Shown piece by piece: positions 7,177-13,647 of a stretch of DNA of 15,677 nucleotides. The notes below the pieces were generated by a model. That model did no database searches. It had not been told where the DNA came from and worked only from the letters and a program-made list of their open reading frames with translations. How positions within the stretch are numbered: the stretch's first letter is position 1; each line of letters begins with the position of its first letter. Source of the stretch: Stenotrophomonas_A sp035539015 (lineage in GTDB: Bacteria > Pseudomonadota > Gammaproteobacteria > Xanthomonadales > Xanthomonadaceae); assembly GCA_035539015.1 (NCBI GenBank), contig DATLJF010000092.1, positions 1-15,677 on the forward strand. Reading direction: 5' to 3'. The position numbers and the translations under genes were made by a program.

Positions 7177-7850
7177 CCCCGCGCCTGCGACTGCAGCCGG
7201 AGGCGGTGGGCATCGGCATGACCTCCCAGCGCGTGCGCGACCGCCTGGTCGACCGCCTGCGCGAGGCCGGGATTGCCGACGAGCGCGTGCTCAATGCCGT
7301 GCGCACGGTCCCGCGCCATTTGTTCATCGACGAGGCCCTGGCCTCGCGCGCCTACGAAGACACCGCGCTGCCGATCGGGCACGGCCAGACCATCTCGCAA
7401 CCGTGGGTGGTGGCGCGGATGACCGAGGCGATCCTCGAGGTGGCGCCGAAGAAGGTGCTGGAGGTGGGCACCGGGTCGGGCTACCAGGGCGCGATCCTGG
7501 CCGCGCTGGGCCTGGAAGTTCACACGGTCGAACGCATCGGCGACCTGCTGCGGCAGGCCCGCAAGCGCTTTCGCCAGCTCGGCATGAACGTGCGCAGCAA
7601 GCACGACGACGGGCGCATCGGCTGGCCCGAGCACGGCCCCTATGACGCCATCGTCGTCACTGCTGCCGCGCCGGCGCTGGTCGATGCCCTGGTCGAGCAG
7701 CTCGGTCCGGGGGGGCGCCTGGTCGCGCCGGTCGGCGGGCCCTCTTCGCAGTCGCTGGTGCAGTTGACGCGGGCGCAGGACGGACAGGTGACGCAGCAGG
7801 TTCTGGCGCCGGTCACGTTCGTGCCGCTGCTGTCGGGCATGCTCGACTGA
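7173..7850 (+). CDS. pcm: Protein-L-isoaspartate O-methyltransferase
   Basis: Methylates isoaspartyl residues in aged proteins using S-adenosylmethionine, starting their repair. The 225-residue product has TVPRHLFIDEAL (45-56), the substrate/active-site motif GHGQTISQP (69-77), SAM-binding EVGTGSGYQ (97-105), and late strands DAIVVTAAAP and GGRLVAPVG. The ATG at 7173 overlaps the surE stop and gives an N-terminus about 15 residues longer than E. coli Pcm. An internal ATG at 7218 (MTSQRVRDRL) matches the E. coli start and is an alternative. SurE-pcm pairing is widespread and fits a shared stress-maintenance role. Confidence 0.96.
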   Translation: MTPRLRLQPEAVGIGMTSQRVRDRLVDRLREAGIADERVLNAVRTVPRHLFIDEALASRAYEDTALPIGHGQTISQPWVVARMTEAILEVAPKKVLEVGTGSGYQGAILAALGLEVHTVERIGDLLRQARKRFRQLGMNVRSKHDDGRIGWPEHGPYDAIVVTAAAPALVDALVEQLGPGGRLVAPVGGPSSQSLVQLTRAQDGQVTQQVLAPVTFVPLLSGMLD

Positions 7851-7869
7851 CTTCCACGGACCCGGCCAG

Positions 7870-8484
7870 ATGAAGCTATTCGGACCCCTCTACGACCTGG
7901 CGATCCGCTGGTCGCGCCATCCCCGCGCACCGGCGCTACTGACCGGCCTGAGTTTCATGGAAGGCTTCATCTTCCCGGTGCCGCCGGAAGTCATGCTGGC
8001 GCCGATGTCGCTGGCCCAGCCCAAGCGTGCGCTGTGGTTCGCCAGCTTGAGCCTGATGGGCTCGCTGTGTGGCGCTCTGGTGGGCTATCTATTGGGCCAT
8101 TTCGCCTTCGCCGCGCTGCACCCGCTGATCGAATGGCTGGGCTGGAGCGCGAAGATCGACGAACAGGTGGCGCAACTGCGCCAGGTGGTGGCCGAGTCGC
8201 CCTGGCGGGCGTTCTGGTTGCTGGTGCTGGCCGGTTTCACGCCGATCCCGTTGAAGATATTCACCTGGGCCGCGGGCGTGGTCGGCGTGCCGTTCCTGCC
8301 ATTCCTGGCGAGCATGGCGGTGGGCCGCGGCAAGCGTGTGTATCTGGTGGCCGGTGCCATCCGCCTGGGTGGCGTGCGTGCCGAAGCGGCGTTGCATCGT
8401 TGGATCGAACCGCTAGGCTGGCTGGCCAGCCTGATGCTGGTCGGCCTGGCCGGGTGGGTGATATGGAGAGCGAAATTCGGATGA
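7870..8484 (+). CDS. YqaA-like inner-membrane protein, DedA/VTT superfamily
   Basis: A 204-residue multi-spanning membrane protein. It has the family signature EGFIFPVPPEVMLAPMSLA (31-49, a re-entrant segment in VTT proteins), a Gly-rich helix LMGSLCGALVGYLLG (62-76), and GFTPIPLKIFTWAAGVVGVPF (122-142). GRGKR follows at 152-156, then a last helix at about 184-199. DedA/VTT relatives are linked to lipid flipping and envelope homeostasis; the exact function of YqaA is not established. The gene starts 19 bases after pcm with no strong Shine-Dalgarno. Its TGA overlaps the nlpD ATG. Placement between pcm and nlpD occurs in several gammaproteobacteria. Confidence 0.88.
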   Translation: MKLFGPLYDLAIRWSRHPRAPALLTGLSFMEGFIFPVPPEVMLAPMSLAQPKRALWFASLSLMGSLCGALVGYLLGHFAFAALHPLIEWLGWSAKIDEQVAQLRQVVAESPWRAFWLLVLAGFTPIPLKIFTWAAGVVGVPFLPFLASMAVGRGKRVYLVAGAIRLGGVRAEAALHRWIEPLGWLASLMLVGLAGWVIWRAKFG

Positions 8485-9266
8485 GCAGCAAACCCATGCA
8501 GACAATCGCACGCCTGGCAGTAGTGGTGCCGGTGGTGCTGGCGCTGGGCGCCTGCGGCACCGCCACGGTGGTGAAGAAGGGCGGCGGCACTGGCTCGGGC
8601 GGCTCGGTGCCGCGCAGTTCGGTGGCACGGCCCGGCGCCACGGTGACGGTGCGCCAGGGCGACACCCTGTACGCGATTGCCCGCCGCACCAACGTCAGCC
8701 CGCTCGACCTGGCCTCCTGGAACAACCTGTCCTCGCCGAACACGATCTATCCGGGCCAGGTGCTCCGGCTCTATCCGCAAGGCGCGGCAACGACCCGACC
8801 GGCGGTGGCCGGCGCGGCCACCAGTCGTCCGGTGACAACCGGCACCAGCCCGACCACGGCCCCCCCGGCGAGCACACCGACACCGGTCGCCAGCGGTTTC
8901 AATTGGCGCTGGCCGGCCGACGGCGTGGTGGTGGGCAACTTCGTGGCCGGCGAGGCCACCAAGCAGGGCATCGACATCGGCGGCAGCAACGGCCAGGCGG
9001 TCAAGGCCGCGGCTGATGGCGTGGTGGTGTATTCCGGTGCCGGCCTGGTTGGCTACGGCGAGCTGATCATCATCAAGCACAACGAACAGTGGCTGTCGGC
9101 CTATGGCCACAACCGCAAGCGCCTGGTCAACGAAGGCCAGGCCGTCAAGGCCGGCCAGCAGATCGCCGAGATGGGCCGCAGCGGCGCCACCCGCGACATG
9201 CTGCACTTCGAGATCCGCTACAACGGCAAGCCGGTGGACCCGCTGGGGTATTTGCCGAAGAAGTAG
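8481..9266 (+). CDS. nlpD: NlpD-type lipoprotein with LysM and degenerate LytM (M23) domains
   Basis: Envelope lipoprotein expected to activate a septal amidase (AmiC in E. coli) during daughter-cell separation. From the ATG overlapping the yqaA stop it is 261 residues. A signal peptide ends in lipobox LGAC (Cys25). A LysM peptidoglycan-binding domain spans about 54-98 (VTVRQGDTLYAIARRTNVSP to GQVLRLYP), a Thr/Pro/Ala-rich linker about 100-138, and the LytM domain about 141-258. The zinc motifs are broken: HxGxD reads KQGID (161-165), and the HxH before FE reads MLH (240-242). This matches non-catalytic NlpD rather than an active peptidase. ATGs at 8463 and 8496 are less likely starts. rpoS, the usual next gene in enterics and pseudomonads, is absent. 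Confidence 0.95.
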   Translation: MSSKPMQTIARLAVVVPVVLALGACGTATVVKKGGGTGSGGSVPRSSVARPGATVTVRQGDTLYAIARRTNVSPLDLASWNNLSSPNTIYPGQVLRLYPQGAATTRPAVAGAATSRPVTTGTSPTTAPPASTPTPVASGFNWRWPADGVVVGNFVAGEATKQGIDIGGSNGQAVKAAADGVVVYSGAGLVGYGELIIIKHNEQWLSAYGHNRKRLVNEGQAVKAGQQIAEMGRSGATRDMLHFEIRYNGKPVDPLGYLPKK

Positions 9267-9270
9267 GAAT

Positions 9271-9290
9271 CGCGGGCGGAGACGCCCGCG
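9271..9290 (+). terminator. GC hairpin just after nlpD, possible terminator
   Basis: A perfect 8-bp stem, CGCGGGCG paired with CGCCCGCG, encloses a GAGA tetraloop (a stable GNRA type) five bases after the nlpD stop. There is no T-run after it, so termination would be weak or factor-assisted. It may instead protect the 3' end. Confidence 0.45.
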
Positions 9291-9320
9291 TCACTGCTGC
9301 CGGGCGAACCTTGGCAACCT

Positions 9321-9405
9321 TGTAGGAGGGGCTTTAGCCCCGACCGAGCGACCTCGGCACCTATATCGTCTGCGCCAAGCCGTCGCGGCTGAAGCCGCTC
9401 CTACA
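9321..9405. repeat. REP / inverted-REP pair (BIME-like)
   Basis: The left arm (9321-9345) and right arm (9381-9405) are inverted copies of a 25-base unit beginning TGTAGGAG. Each arm folds on its own: GGGGC-TTTA-GCCCC on the left (9328-9341), and GCGGC-TTCA-GCCGC when the right arm (9385-9398) is read in reverse. A third small hairpin, CCGAG/CTCGG, sits at 9344-9357. The unit resembles REP elements with the GTAGGAGC head that are spread through intergenic DNA of pseudomonads and xanthomonads and are mobilised by RAYT transposases. It occupies the convergent gap between nlpD and the Mth938-like gene; no RAYT gene is in this window. Confidence 0.8.
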
Positions 9406-9419
9406 GTGCAATCGCACAG

Positions 9420-9800
9420 TCAGGCAGCGGGCTCGAGAATCATCGCCAGCACCACCTTGCGGCCTTCAGCGGCCAGCACGTTATAGGTGCGCGCAGCCGC
9501 ATCGTTGCTCATCGCTTCCAGGCCGACGCCGCGGGTCAGGCAGGCCGCCAGCACGGCAGGTTCGGGGAAGCCCTGTTGCGAGCCGGTGCCCAGCAGCACC
9601 AGCGCCGGCGACAACGCCAGCACCGGGGCAAGGTCCTCGGGCCGTAGGTCGGCCAGCGCGGCCACCGGCCAGTCCTCCACCAGCTGGTCTGGTGCAATCA
9701 GGAAGCTGCGCGTCAGCACCCGGTCGTTGACCTTGGCATGGCGGCCGTCGGCCGCGCGAAGGGCAAATGCGTAGTCGGGACGGTCTTCGCTCAGTTGCAT
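9420..9800 (-). CDS. Mth938-like (DUF498, Xcc1710-type) protein of unknown function
   Basis: A 126-residue protein of the Mth938/DUF498 family, which in eukaryotes includes the complex I assembly factor NDUFAF3. Bacterial function is not established. Features are VLTRSFLIAPDQ (28-39), the conserved strand and loop LVLLGTGSQQGFP (67-79), and the C-terminal GVGLEAMSNDAAARTYNVL (91-109) with the AARTYN box, ending in EGRKVVLAMIL. The frame extends upstream to 9872 over the yhbY end, but the ATG at 9800 gives the family N-terminus. It lies ten bases after yhbY on the same strand and is probably cotranscribed with it. Confidence 0.88.
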   Translation of the reverse strand: MQLSEDRPDYAFALRAADGRHAKVNDRVLTRSFLIAPDQLVEDWPVAALADLRPEDLAPVLALSPALVLLGTGSQQGFPEPAVLAACLTRGVGLEAMSNDAAARTYNVLAAEGRKVVLAMILEPAA

Positions 9801-9810
9801 TCGCGACGCC

Positions 9811-10116
9811 TCAGCCGCGTGGCAGCACGATTTGGCGCTTGTCCTTGCTGGGGCGGTACAGCACGGCGACATGGCCGATGCGCTGCACCAATGCCGCGCC
9901 CGATTGACCGGTGATCTCGTCGATCATCGTGTCGCGGGTCTCGCGGTCCTCGGCGGCGACCTTCACCTTCACCAGTTCGTGGCGTTCCAGCACCTCGTCA
10001 AGCTCGGCCAGGAAGGCCGGGGTGACGCCCTTGCCCCCGGTCTGCAGCAGCGCCTTGAGATCGTGGGCCTGGCCGCGAAGGAAACGATTCTGGGCGGAGG
10101 TGAGGACGGTAGACAT
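9811..10116 (-). CDS. yhbY: Ribosome assembly RNA-binding protein YhbY
   Basis: A 101-residue protein consisting of one CRM (CRS1-YhbY) domain. In E. coli it associates with pre-50S particles. The KH-like GxxG loop is seen at QTGGKGVT (25-32), then HELVKVKVAA (46-55) and the final strand RIGHVAVLYRPSKDK. The start at 10116 begins MSTVLTSAQNRFLRGQAHDL, as in the family. It is divergent from rlmE, which methylates 23S rRNA, so both genes around this shared gap serve the large subunit; E. coli has the same yhbY-rlmE-ftsH arrangement. Confidence 0.94.
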   Translation of the reverse strand: MSTVLTSAQNRFLRGQAHDLKALLQTGGKGVTPAFLAELDEVLERHELVKVKVAAEDRETRDTMIDEITGQSGAALVQRIGHVAVLYRPSKDKRQIVLPRG

Positions 10117-10149
10117 GCAGTTCGAACGGGAAGCCAGGGGGGTTCAGGG

Positions 10150-10155
10150 TATCAT
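10150..10155 (+). promoter_or_regulatory. Candidate -10 box for rlmE-ftsH
   Basis: TATCAT sits inside GGTATCATGG, the same decamer seen before surE, 26 bases ahead of the rlmE ATG and in the divergent yhbY/rlmE gap (10117-10181). No good -35 hexamer is evident. Confidence 0.4.
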
Positions 10156-10181
10156 GGCGGGCCCTGACGACTGCTTTGACC

Positions 10182-10814
10182 ATGGCCACCCGCAGCAAGA
10201 GCAGCCAGCGCTGGCTCAAGGAGCACTTTTCCGACCCGTTCGTGAAAAAGGCCCAGACCGAAGGCATGCGCTCGCGGGCCGCCTATAAATTGGAAGAGTT
10301 GCTGGCGCGTGATCGGCTGTTGCGCCCGGACATGGTCGTGGTCGACCTCGGCGCCGCCCCCGGCGGCTGGTCGCAGCAGGTCCGCAAGCAGATGGGCGAC
10401 CGCGGTCGGGTGCTGGCCCTGGATATCCTGGAGATGCCGCCGCTGGCCGGCGTCGAATTCCTTCATGGTGACTTCAGGGAGCAAGCCGTTCTATCGGAGT
10501 TCGAATCGATGTTGGGCGGCAAGCCGGTAGACCTTGTGCTGTCGGATATGGCCCCCAATAAGAGCGGGATGGACGCGGTCGACCAGCCGCGGATGATGCA
10601 TCTGGCCGAGTTGGCGATGGATTTCGCCGACCACCACCTCAAGACCGGTGGCGCGTTCCTGATCAAGCTGTTCCAGGGCGTGGGCTTCGATGAATACGTC
10701 CGCGAACTGCGCCGGCGCTATGACAAGGTGTCCATTCGCAAGCCCGAGGCCTCGCGCAAGCGCTCGCCGGAGGTGTACGCCCTGGGGCAGGGCAAGCGCG
10801 CCCAGATCAAGTAA
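10182..10814 (+). CDS. rlmE: 23S rRNA (uridine-2'-O-)-methyltransferase RlmE (FtsJ/RrmJ)
   Basis: Methylates the 2'-O of U2552 in the A-loop of 23S rRNA, a late 50S maturation step and part of the heat-shock response in E. coli. The 210-residue product has SAM-binding VVVDLGAAPGGWSQ (52-65), HGDFRE, LSDMAPNKSG (120-129) and LIKLFQG (160-166). The K-D-K-E tetrad is present as Lys36, Asp122, Lys162 and Glu197, each two less than in E. coli (38, 124, 164, 199). The ATG at 10182 gives MATRSKSSQRWL; a TTG two codons earlier is less likely. It is followed by ftsH after 75 bases, the usual ftsJ-ftsH order. Confidence 0.97.
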   Translation: MATRSKSSQRWLKEHFSDPFVKKAQTEGMRSRAAYKLEELLARDRLLRPDMVVVDLGAAPGGWSQQVRKQMGDRGRVLALDILEMPPLAGVEFLHGDFREQAVLSEFESMLGGKPVDLVLSDMAPNKSGMDAVDQPRMMHLAELAMDFADHHLKTGGAFLIKLFQGVGFDEYVRELRRRYDKVSIRKPEASRKRSPEVYALGQGKRAQIK

Positions 10815-10889
10815 AGTGCCGACAGACCACCGCGATTACTGCAATAAGCCACCGCGACAAGCCAGAGAGGGACACCGGAGCCAATGAGG

Positions 10890-12820
10890 ATGAACGACTT
10901 GACCAAGAATCTGCTGTTATGGGTGGTCGTCGCCGTCGTGCTGATGGTGGTGTTCCAGAGCTTCTCGCCGCGCACCAGCGGGGCGGCGACCGGCAACGCC
11001 ATTTCCTATACCGAGTTCCTCAAGGACATCGACAGCGGCCGCATCAAGGCGGTGAACATCACCGACAAGTCCACGCTGACCGCCAACGCAATCCGCTACA
11101 CCCGCACCGATGGCAGCGAGGGCTCGCTGTACGGCCCGGTCGACCCCAAGCTGGTCGATGTGCTGTATTCGAAGAACATCCCGCTCAGCCGCGATGAACC
11201 CAGCAACGGCATCAGCATCTGGTCGGTGATCTTCAACTTCCTCCCGGTGATCCTGATCATCGGCTTCTGGCTGTTCATCATGCGCCAGATGCAGGGCGGC
11301 GGCGGTGGCGCCAAGGGCGCGATGAGCTTCGGCAAGTCGCGCGCCAAGCTGCAGGGCGAAGACCAGGTCAAGGTCACCTTCGCCGACGTCGCCGGCTGCG
11401 ATGAAGCCAAGGAAGAGGTCGGCGAACTGGTCGACTTCCTGCGCGACCCGTCCAAGTTCACCAAGCTCGGCGGCAAGATCCCGCGCGGCGTGCTGATGGT
11501 CGGTCCCCCGGGTACCGGCAAGACACTGCTGGCACGTGCCATCGCTGGCGAGGCCAAGGTGCCGTTCTTCTCGATTTCCGGCTCGGATTTCGTCGAGATG
11601 TTCGTCGGCGTCGGCGCCAGCCGCGTACGCGACATGTTCGAGCAGGCGAAGAAGCACGCCCCGTGCATCATCTTCATCGATGAAATCGATGCCGTCGGCC
11701 GCCACCGCGGTGCCGGCCTGGGCGGTGGCCACGACGAGCGCGAGCAGACCCTTACCAGTTGCTGGTCGAGATGGACGGCTTCGAGGGGGGCGAGGGCGTG
11801 ATCGTGATCGCCGCCACCAACCGTCCCGACGTGCTCGACCCGGCGCTGCTGCGCCCGGGCCGCTTCGACCGCCAGGTCGTGGTCGGGCTGCCGGACGTGC
11901 GCGGCCGCGAGCAGATCCTCAAGGTGCACATGCGCAAGCTGCCGCTGGCCGACGATGTCGCGCCGATGGTCATCGCCCGTGGCACCCCCGGTTTCTCTGG
12001 CGCCGACCTGGCCAACCTCGCCAACGAGGCGGCGCTGTTTGCCGCCCGCGAGAGCGCCAAGGAAGTGCGCATGGACCACTTCGATCGCGCCCGCGACAAG
12101 ATCCTGATGGGTGCCGAGCGCCGCTCGATGGCCATGAGCGAGGAAGAGAAGACCAACACCGCCTACCACGAGGCCGGCCACGCCATCATCGGCCGCCTGG
12201 TGCCGGACCACGACCCGGTCTACAAGGTCACGATCATCCCGCGTGGGCGCGCGCTGGGCGTCACCCAGTTCCTGCCCGAGGGCGATCGCTACAGTTCGAC
12301 CCGCGAAAGCCTGCACAGTCGCTTGGCGACCCTGTACGGCGGTCGTGTTGCCGAGGAGCTGATCTTCGGCGCCGACAAGGTGACCACCGGTGCTTCCAAC
12401 GACATCGAGCGTGCCACCAAGATGGCCCGCAACATGGTCACCAAGTGGGGCCTGTCCGACGCGCTGGGGCCGATCGCCTACGGCGAGGAAGAGGACGAGG
12501 TGTTCCTGGGTCGCTCGGTGACCCAGCACAAGAGCGTGTCGGACGAGACCGCGCGCAAGATCGATGACGTGGTCCGCGAGATCCTGGACAACGCCTACAA
12601 CCGTGCCAAGACCATCCTGACCGAGAACATCGACAAGCTGCACACGATGTCCCAGCTGCTGCTGCAGTACGAGACCATCGATGCGCCGCAGATCGACGCG
12701 ATCATGGAGGGCCGCGATCCGCCGCCGCCGGTGGGCTGGGGCAAGTCGGGCAAGGACAGCAACGACAAGACCCCGCCGCGGCCGCTGCCGCCGATCGCCG
12801 GGCCTGCCGAACAGGTCTGA
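10890..12820 (+). CDS. ftsH: ATP-dependent zinc metalloprotease FtsH, interrupted by a frameshift
   Basis: Membrane-anchored AAA+ protease that degrades membrane and short-lived cytoplasmic proteins. The first frame (10890-11801) carries a transmembrane helix at about 7-23, a periplasmic domain, a second helix at about 111-131, Walker A GPPGTGKT (205-212) and Walker B IIFIDEID (260-267). The second frame (from 11759) carries the second region of homology (AATNRPDVLDPALLRPGRFD), zinc motif HEAGH (427-431) and the third ligand Asp505 in SNDIERAT. One inserted base near 11754 joins them into 643 residues, normal length. As written, translation would end after about 303 residues, lacking the arginine fingers and protease. 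ATG 10890 has GGAG at 10877-10880; ATG 10884 is too close to it. A terminator follows. Confidence 0.93.
11751..11759 (+). other. Frameshift point in ftsH (apparent one-base deletion)
   Basis: The text CTTACCAGTTG stands where the family sequence REQTLNQLLVEMDGFEG predicts CTT AAC CAG TTG. One missing A at 11754 fully explains the change of frame. No slippery heptamer, pause stem or long homopolymer is present, so programmed frameshifting is unlikely. Confidence 0.85.
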
Positions 12821-12844
12821 GGTCCGCAGCAACGCTGAAAACAG

Positions 12845-12869
12845 AACGCGCCCTACGGGGCGCGTTTTT
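12845..12869 (+). terminator. Intrinsic terminator of ftsH
   Basis: A perfect 9-bp stem (12845-12853 with 12858-12866) closes on C(TACG)G, a UNCG-type stable tetraloop, and runs into five Ts. It starts 24 bases after the ftsH stop and separates rlmE-ftsH from the genes downstream. Confidence 0.9.
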
Positions 12870-12939
12870 GTTTGCCTGCGACCTCGCGCCCCGGGGCGGT
12901 GTCGGGAGCATTCCGATAGACCTGTGCCACCGCGGCTTG

Positions 12940-12967
12940 GCACACTGCGCCGCGCACCGGAGTGTGC
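12940..12967 (+). other. Short inverted repeat upstream of the secreted-protein gene
   Basis: GCACACT (12940-12946) and AGTGTGC (12961-12967) form a perfect 7-bp inverted repeat around 14 bases. It lies about 70 bases before the TTG start of the next gene, in the otherwise featureless stretch 12870-13023. It could be a regulator site or a leader hairpin; nothing further supports either. Confidence 0.25.
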
Positions 12968-13034
12968 GCTGCCCCGATCGCGGCCCGCCCGCTGCCGCGC
13001 GGGGCCTTCAGCCAGGCGGGCACAGGGGAAGGTC

Positions 13035-13532
13035 TTGAAGCACACATTTGTCATCCTCGCCGCCGCACTTGCCGGCGCCGCCCATGCCGCACCGGTCAGC
13101 ATGCTCAACCCGGTGCCGTACGCCGACAGCGCGATCGTCGCTGGCAAGATCAAGCGCGAATGCACCATCGACGTACAGCTGGCCGATGCGATCAAGCGAT
13201 CGGCCGCCGCCGGTGGCAAGGAAGTCAACTTCGTACCCGCGCCGCTGGCAGATGCCAAGGGCGAAGTACTGAAGCTGGAAATCAGCGATGCGGTCAGCGA
13301 AGGCAATGCCTGGATGGGCCATCACAAGTCGGTGACCGTGCGCGGTGCGTTGCTGCGTGATGGCGCCCAGGTGGCCAGCTTCGTCGGCCGTCGCGACTCG
13401 CGCGGCGGGGTCATGGGTGCCTACAAGGGCTCGTGCTCGGTACTGGAGCGCACGGTCGACAAGGTCGGCGAAGACGTCGCCGGCTGGCTTGTCGCGCCGC
13501 AGGACGGCGCCACGCTCGGCGACCTGGAGTAA
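13035..13532 (+). CDS. Uncharacterised secreted protein (TTG start)
   Basis: I do not recognise a family with confidence. From a TTG at 13035, preceded by a strong Shine-Dalgarno AGGGGAAGG at 13024-13032, the product is 165 residues. It has a clear Sec signal peptide, MKHTFVILAAALAGAAHA, with likely cleavage after AHA (18). The mature part (about 147 residues) has two cysteines, Cys43 in KRECTID and Cys134 in KGSCSVL, that could form a disulfide in the periplasm. The middle block (SVTVRGALLRDGAQVASF) looks like beta strands, and the end (SVLERTVDKVGEDVAGWL) like an amphipathic helix. The first in-frame ATG (13101) would delete the signal peptide, so TTG is preferred. It follows the ftsH terminator and probably has its own promoter. 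Confidence 0.72.
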   Translation: MKHTFVILAAALAGAAHAAPVSMLNPVPYADSAIVAGKIKRECTIDVQLADAIKRSAAAGGKEVNFVPAPLADAKGEVLKLEISDAVSEGNAWMGHHKSVTVRGALLRDGAQVASFVGRRDSRGGVMGAYKGSCSVLERTVDKVGEDVAGWLVAPQDGATLGDLE

Positions 13533-13542
13533 CCGGGGGATC

Positions 13543-13563
13543 GGCGCCGCCGGCGGCGGCGCC
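13543..13563 (+). terminator. GC hairpin after the secreted-protein gene
   Basis: GGCGCCGCC (13543-13551) pairs with GGCGGCGCC (13555-13563) around a three-base loop, starting ten bases after the stop codon. There is no T-run, so if it terminates it does so weakly. It resembles the hairpin after nlpD in position and in lacking Ts. Confidence 0.35.
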
Positions 13564-13594
13564 ACCTCGATAGGCAGGCATGCGCGGGCTGCGC

Positions 13595-13600
13595 GACAAT
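13595..13600 (+). promoter_or_regulatory. Possible -10 box for folP-miaA
   Basis: GACAAT followed by GGCGG lies 48 bases before the folP ATG, inside the 115-base gap. The bases after it resemble those after the surE and rlmE candidates. No -35 box is seen, and this is the weakest of the set. Confidence 0.22.
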
Positions 13601-13647
13601 GGCGGCCCGTTTGCCGAGACCGCGCCGACGCCGCGCTGGATGCCCCG

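Noticed and set aside
10815..10889. Direct repeat CCACCGCGA at 10827-10835 and 10849-10857 in the rlmE-ftsH gap
   Set aside because: Only nine bases, two copies, in a GC-rich gap. Not enough to call a regulatory site without comparison to relatives.
11741..11765. Programmed ribosomal frameshift in ftsH
   Set aside because: There is no X_XXY_YYZ slippery heptamer, no internal Shine-Dalgarno at the right distance and no obvious downstream pseudoknot, and FtsH is not known to need recoding. A missing base explains it more simply.
11096..13306. Long reverse-strand open frame across ftsH (736 codons)
   Set aside because: A shadow of ftsH in a GC-rich genome; low-complexity composition and no recognisable domain or start signal.
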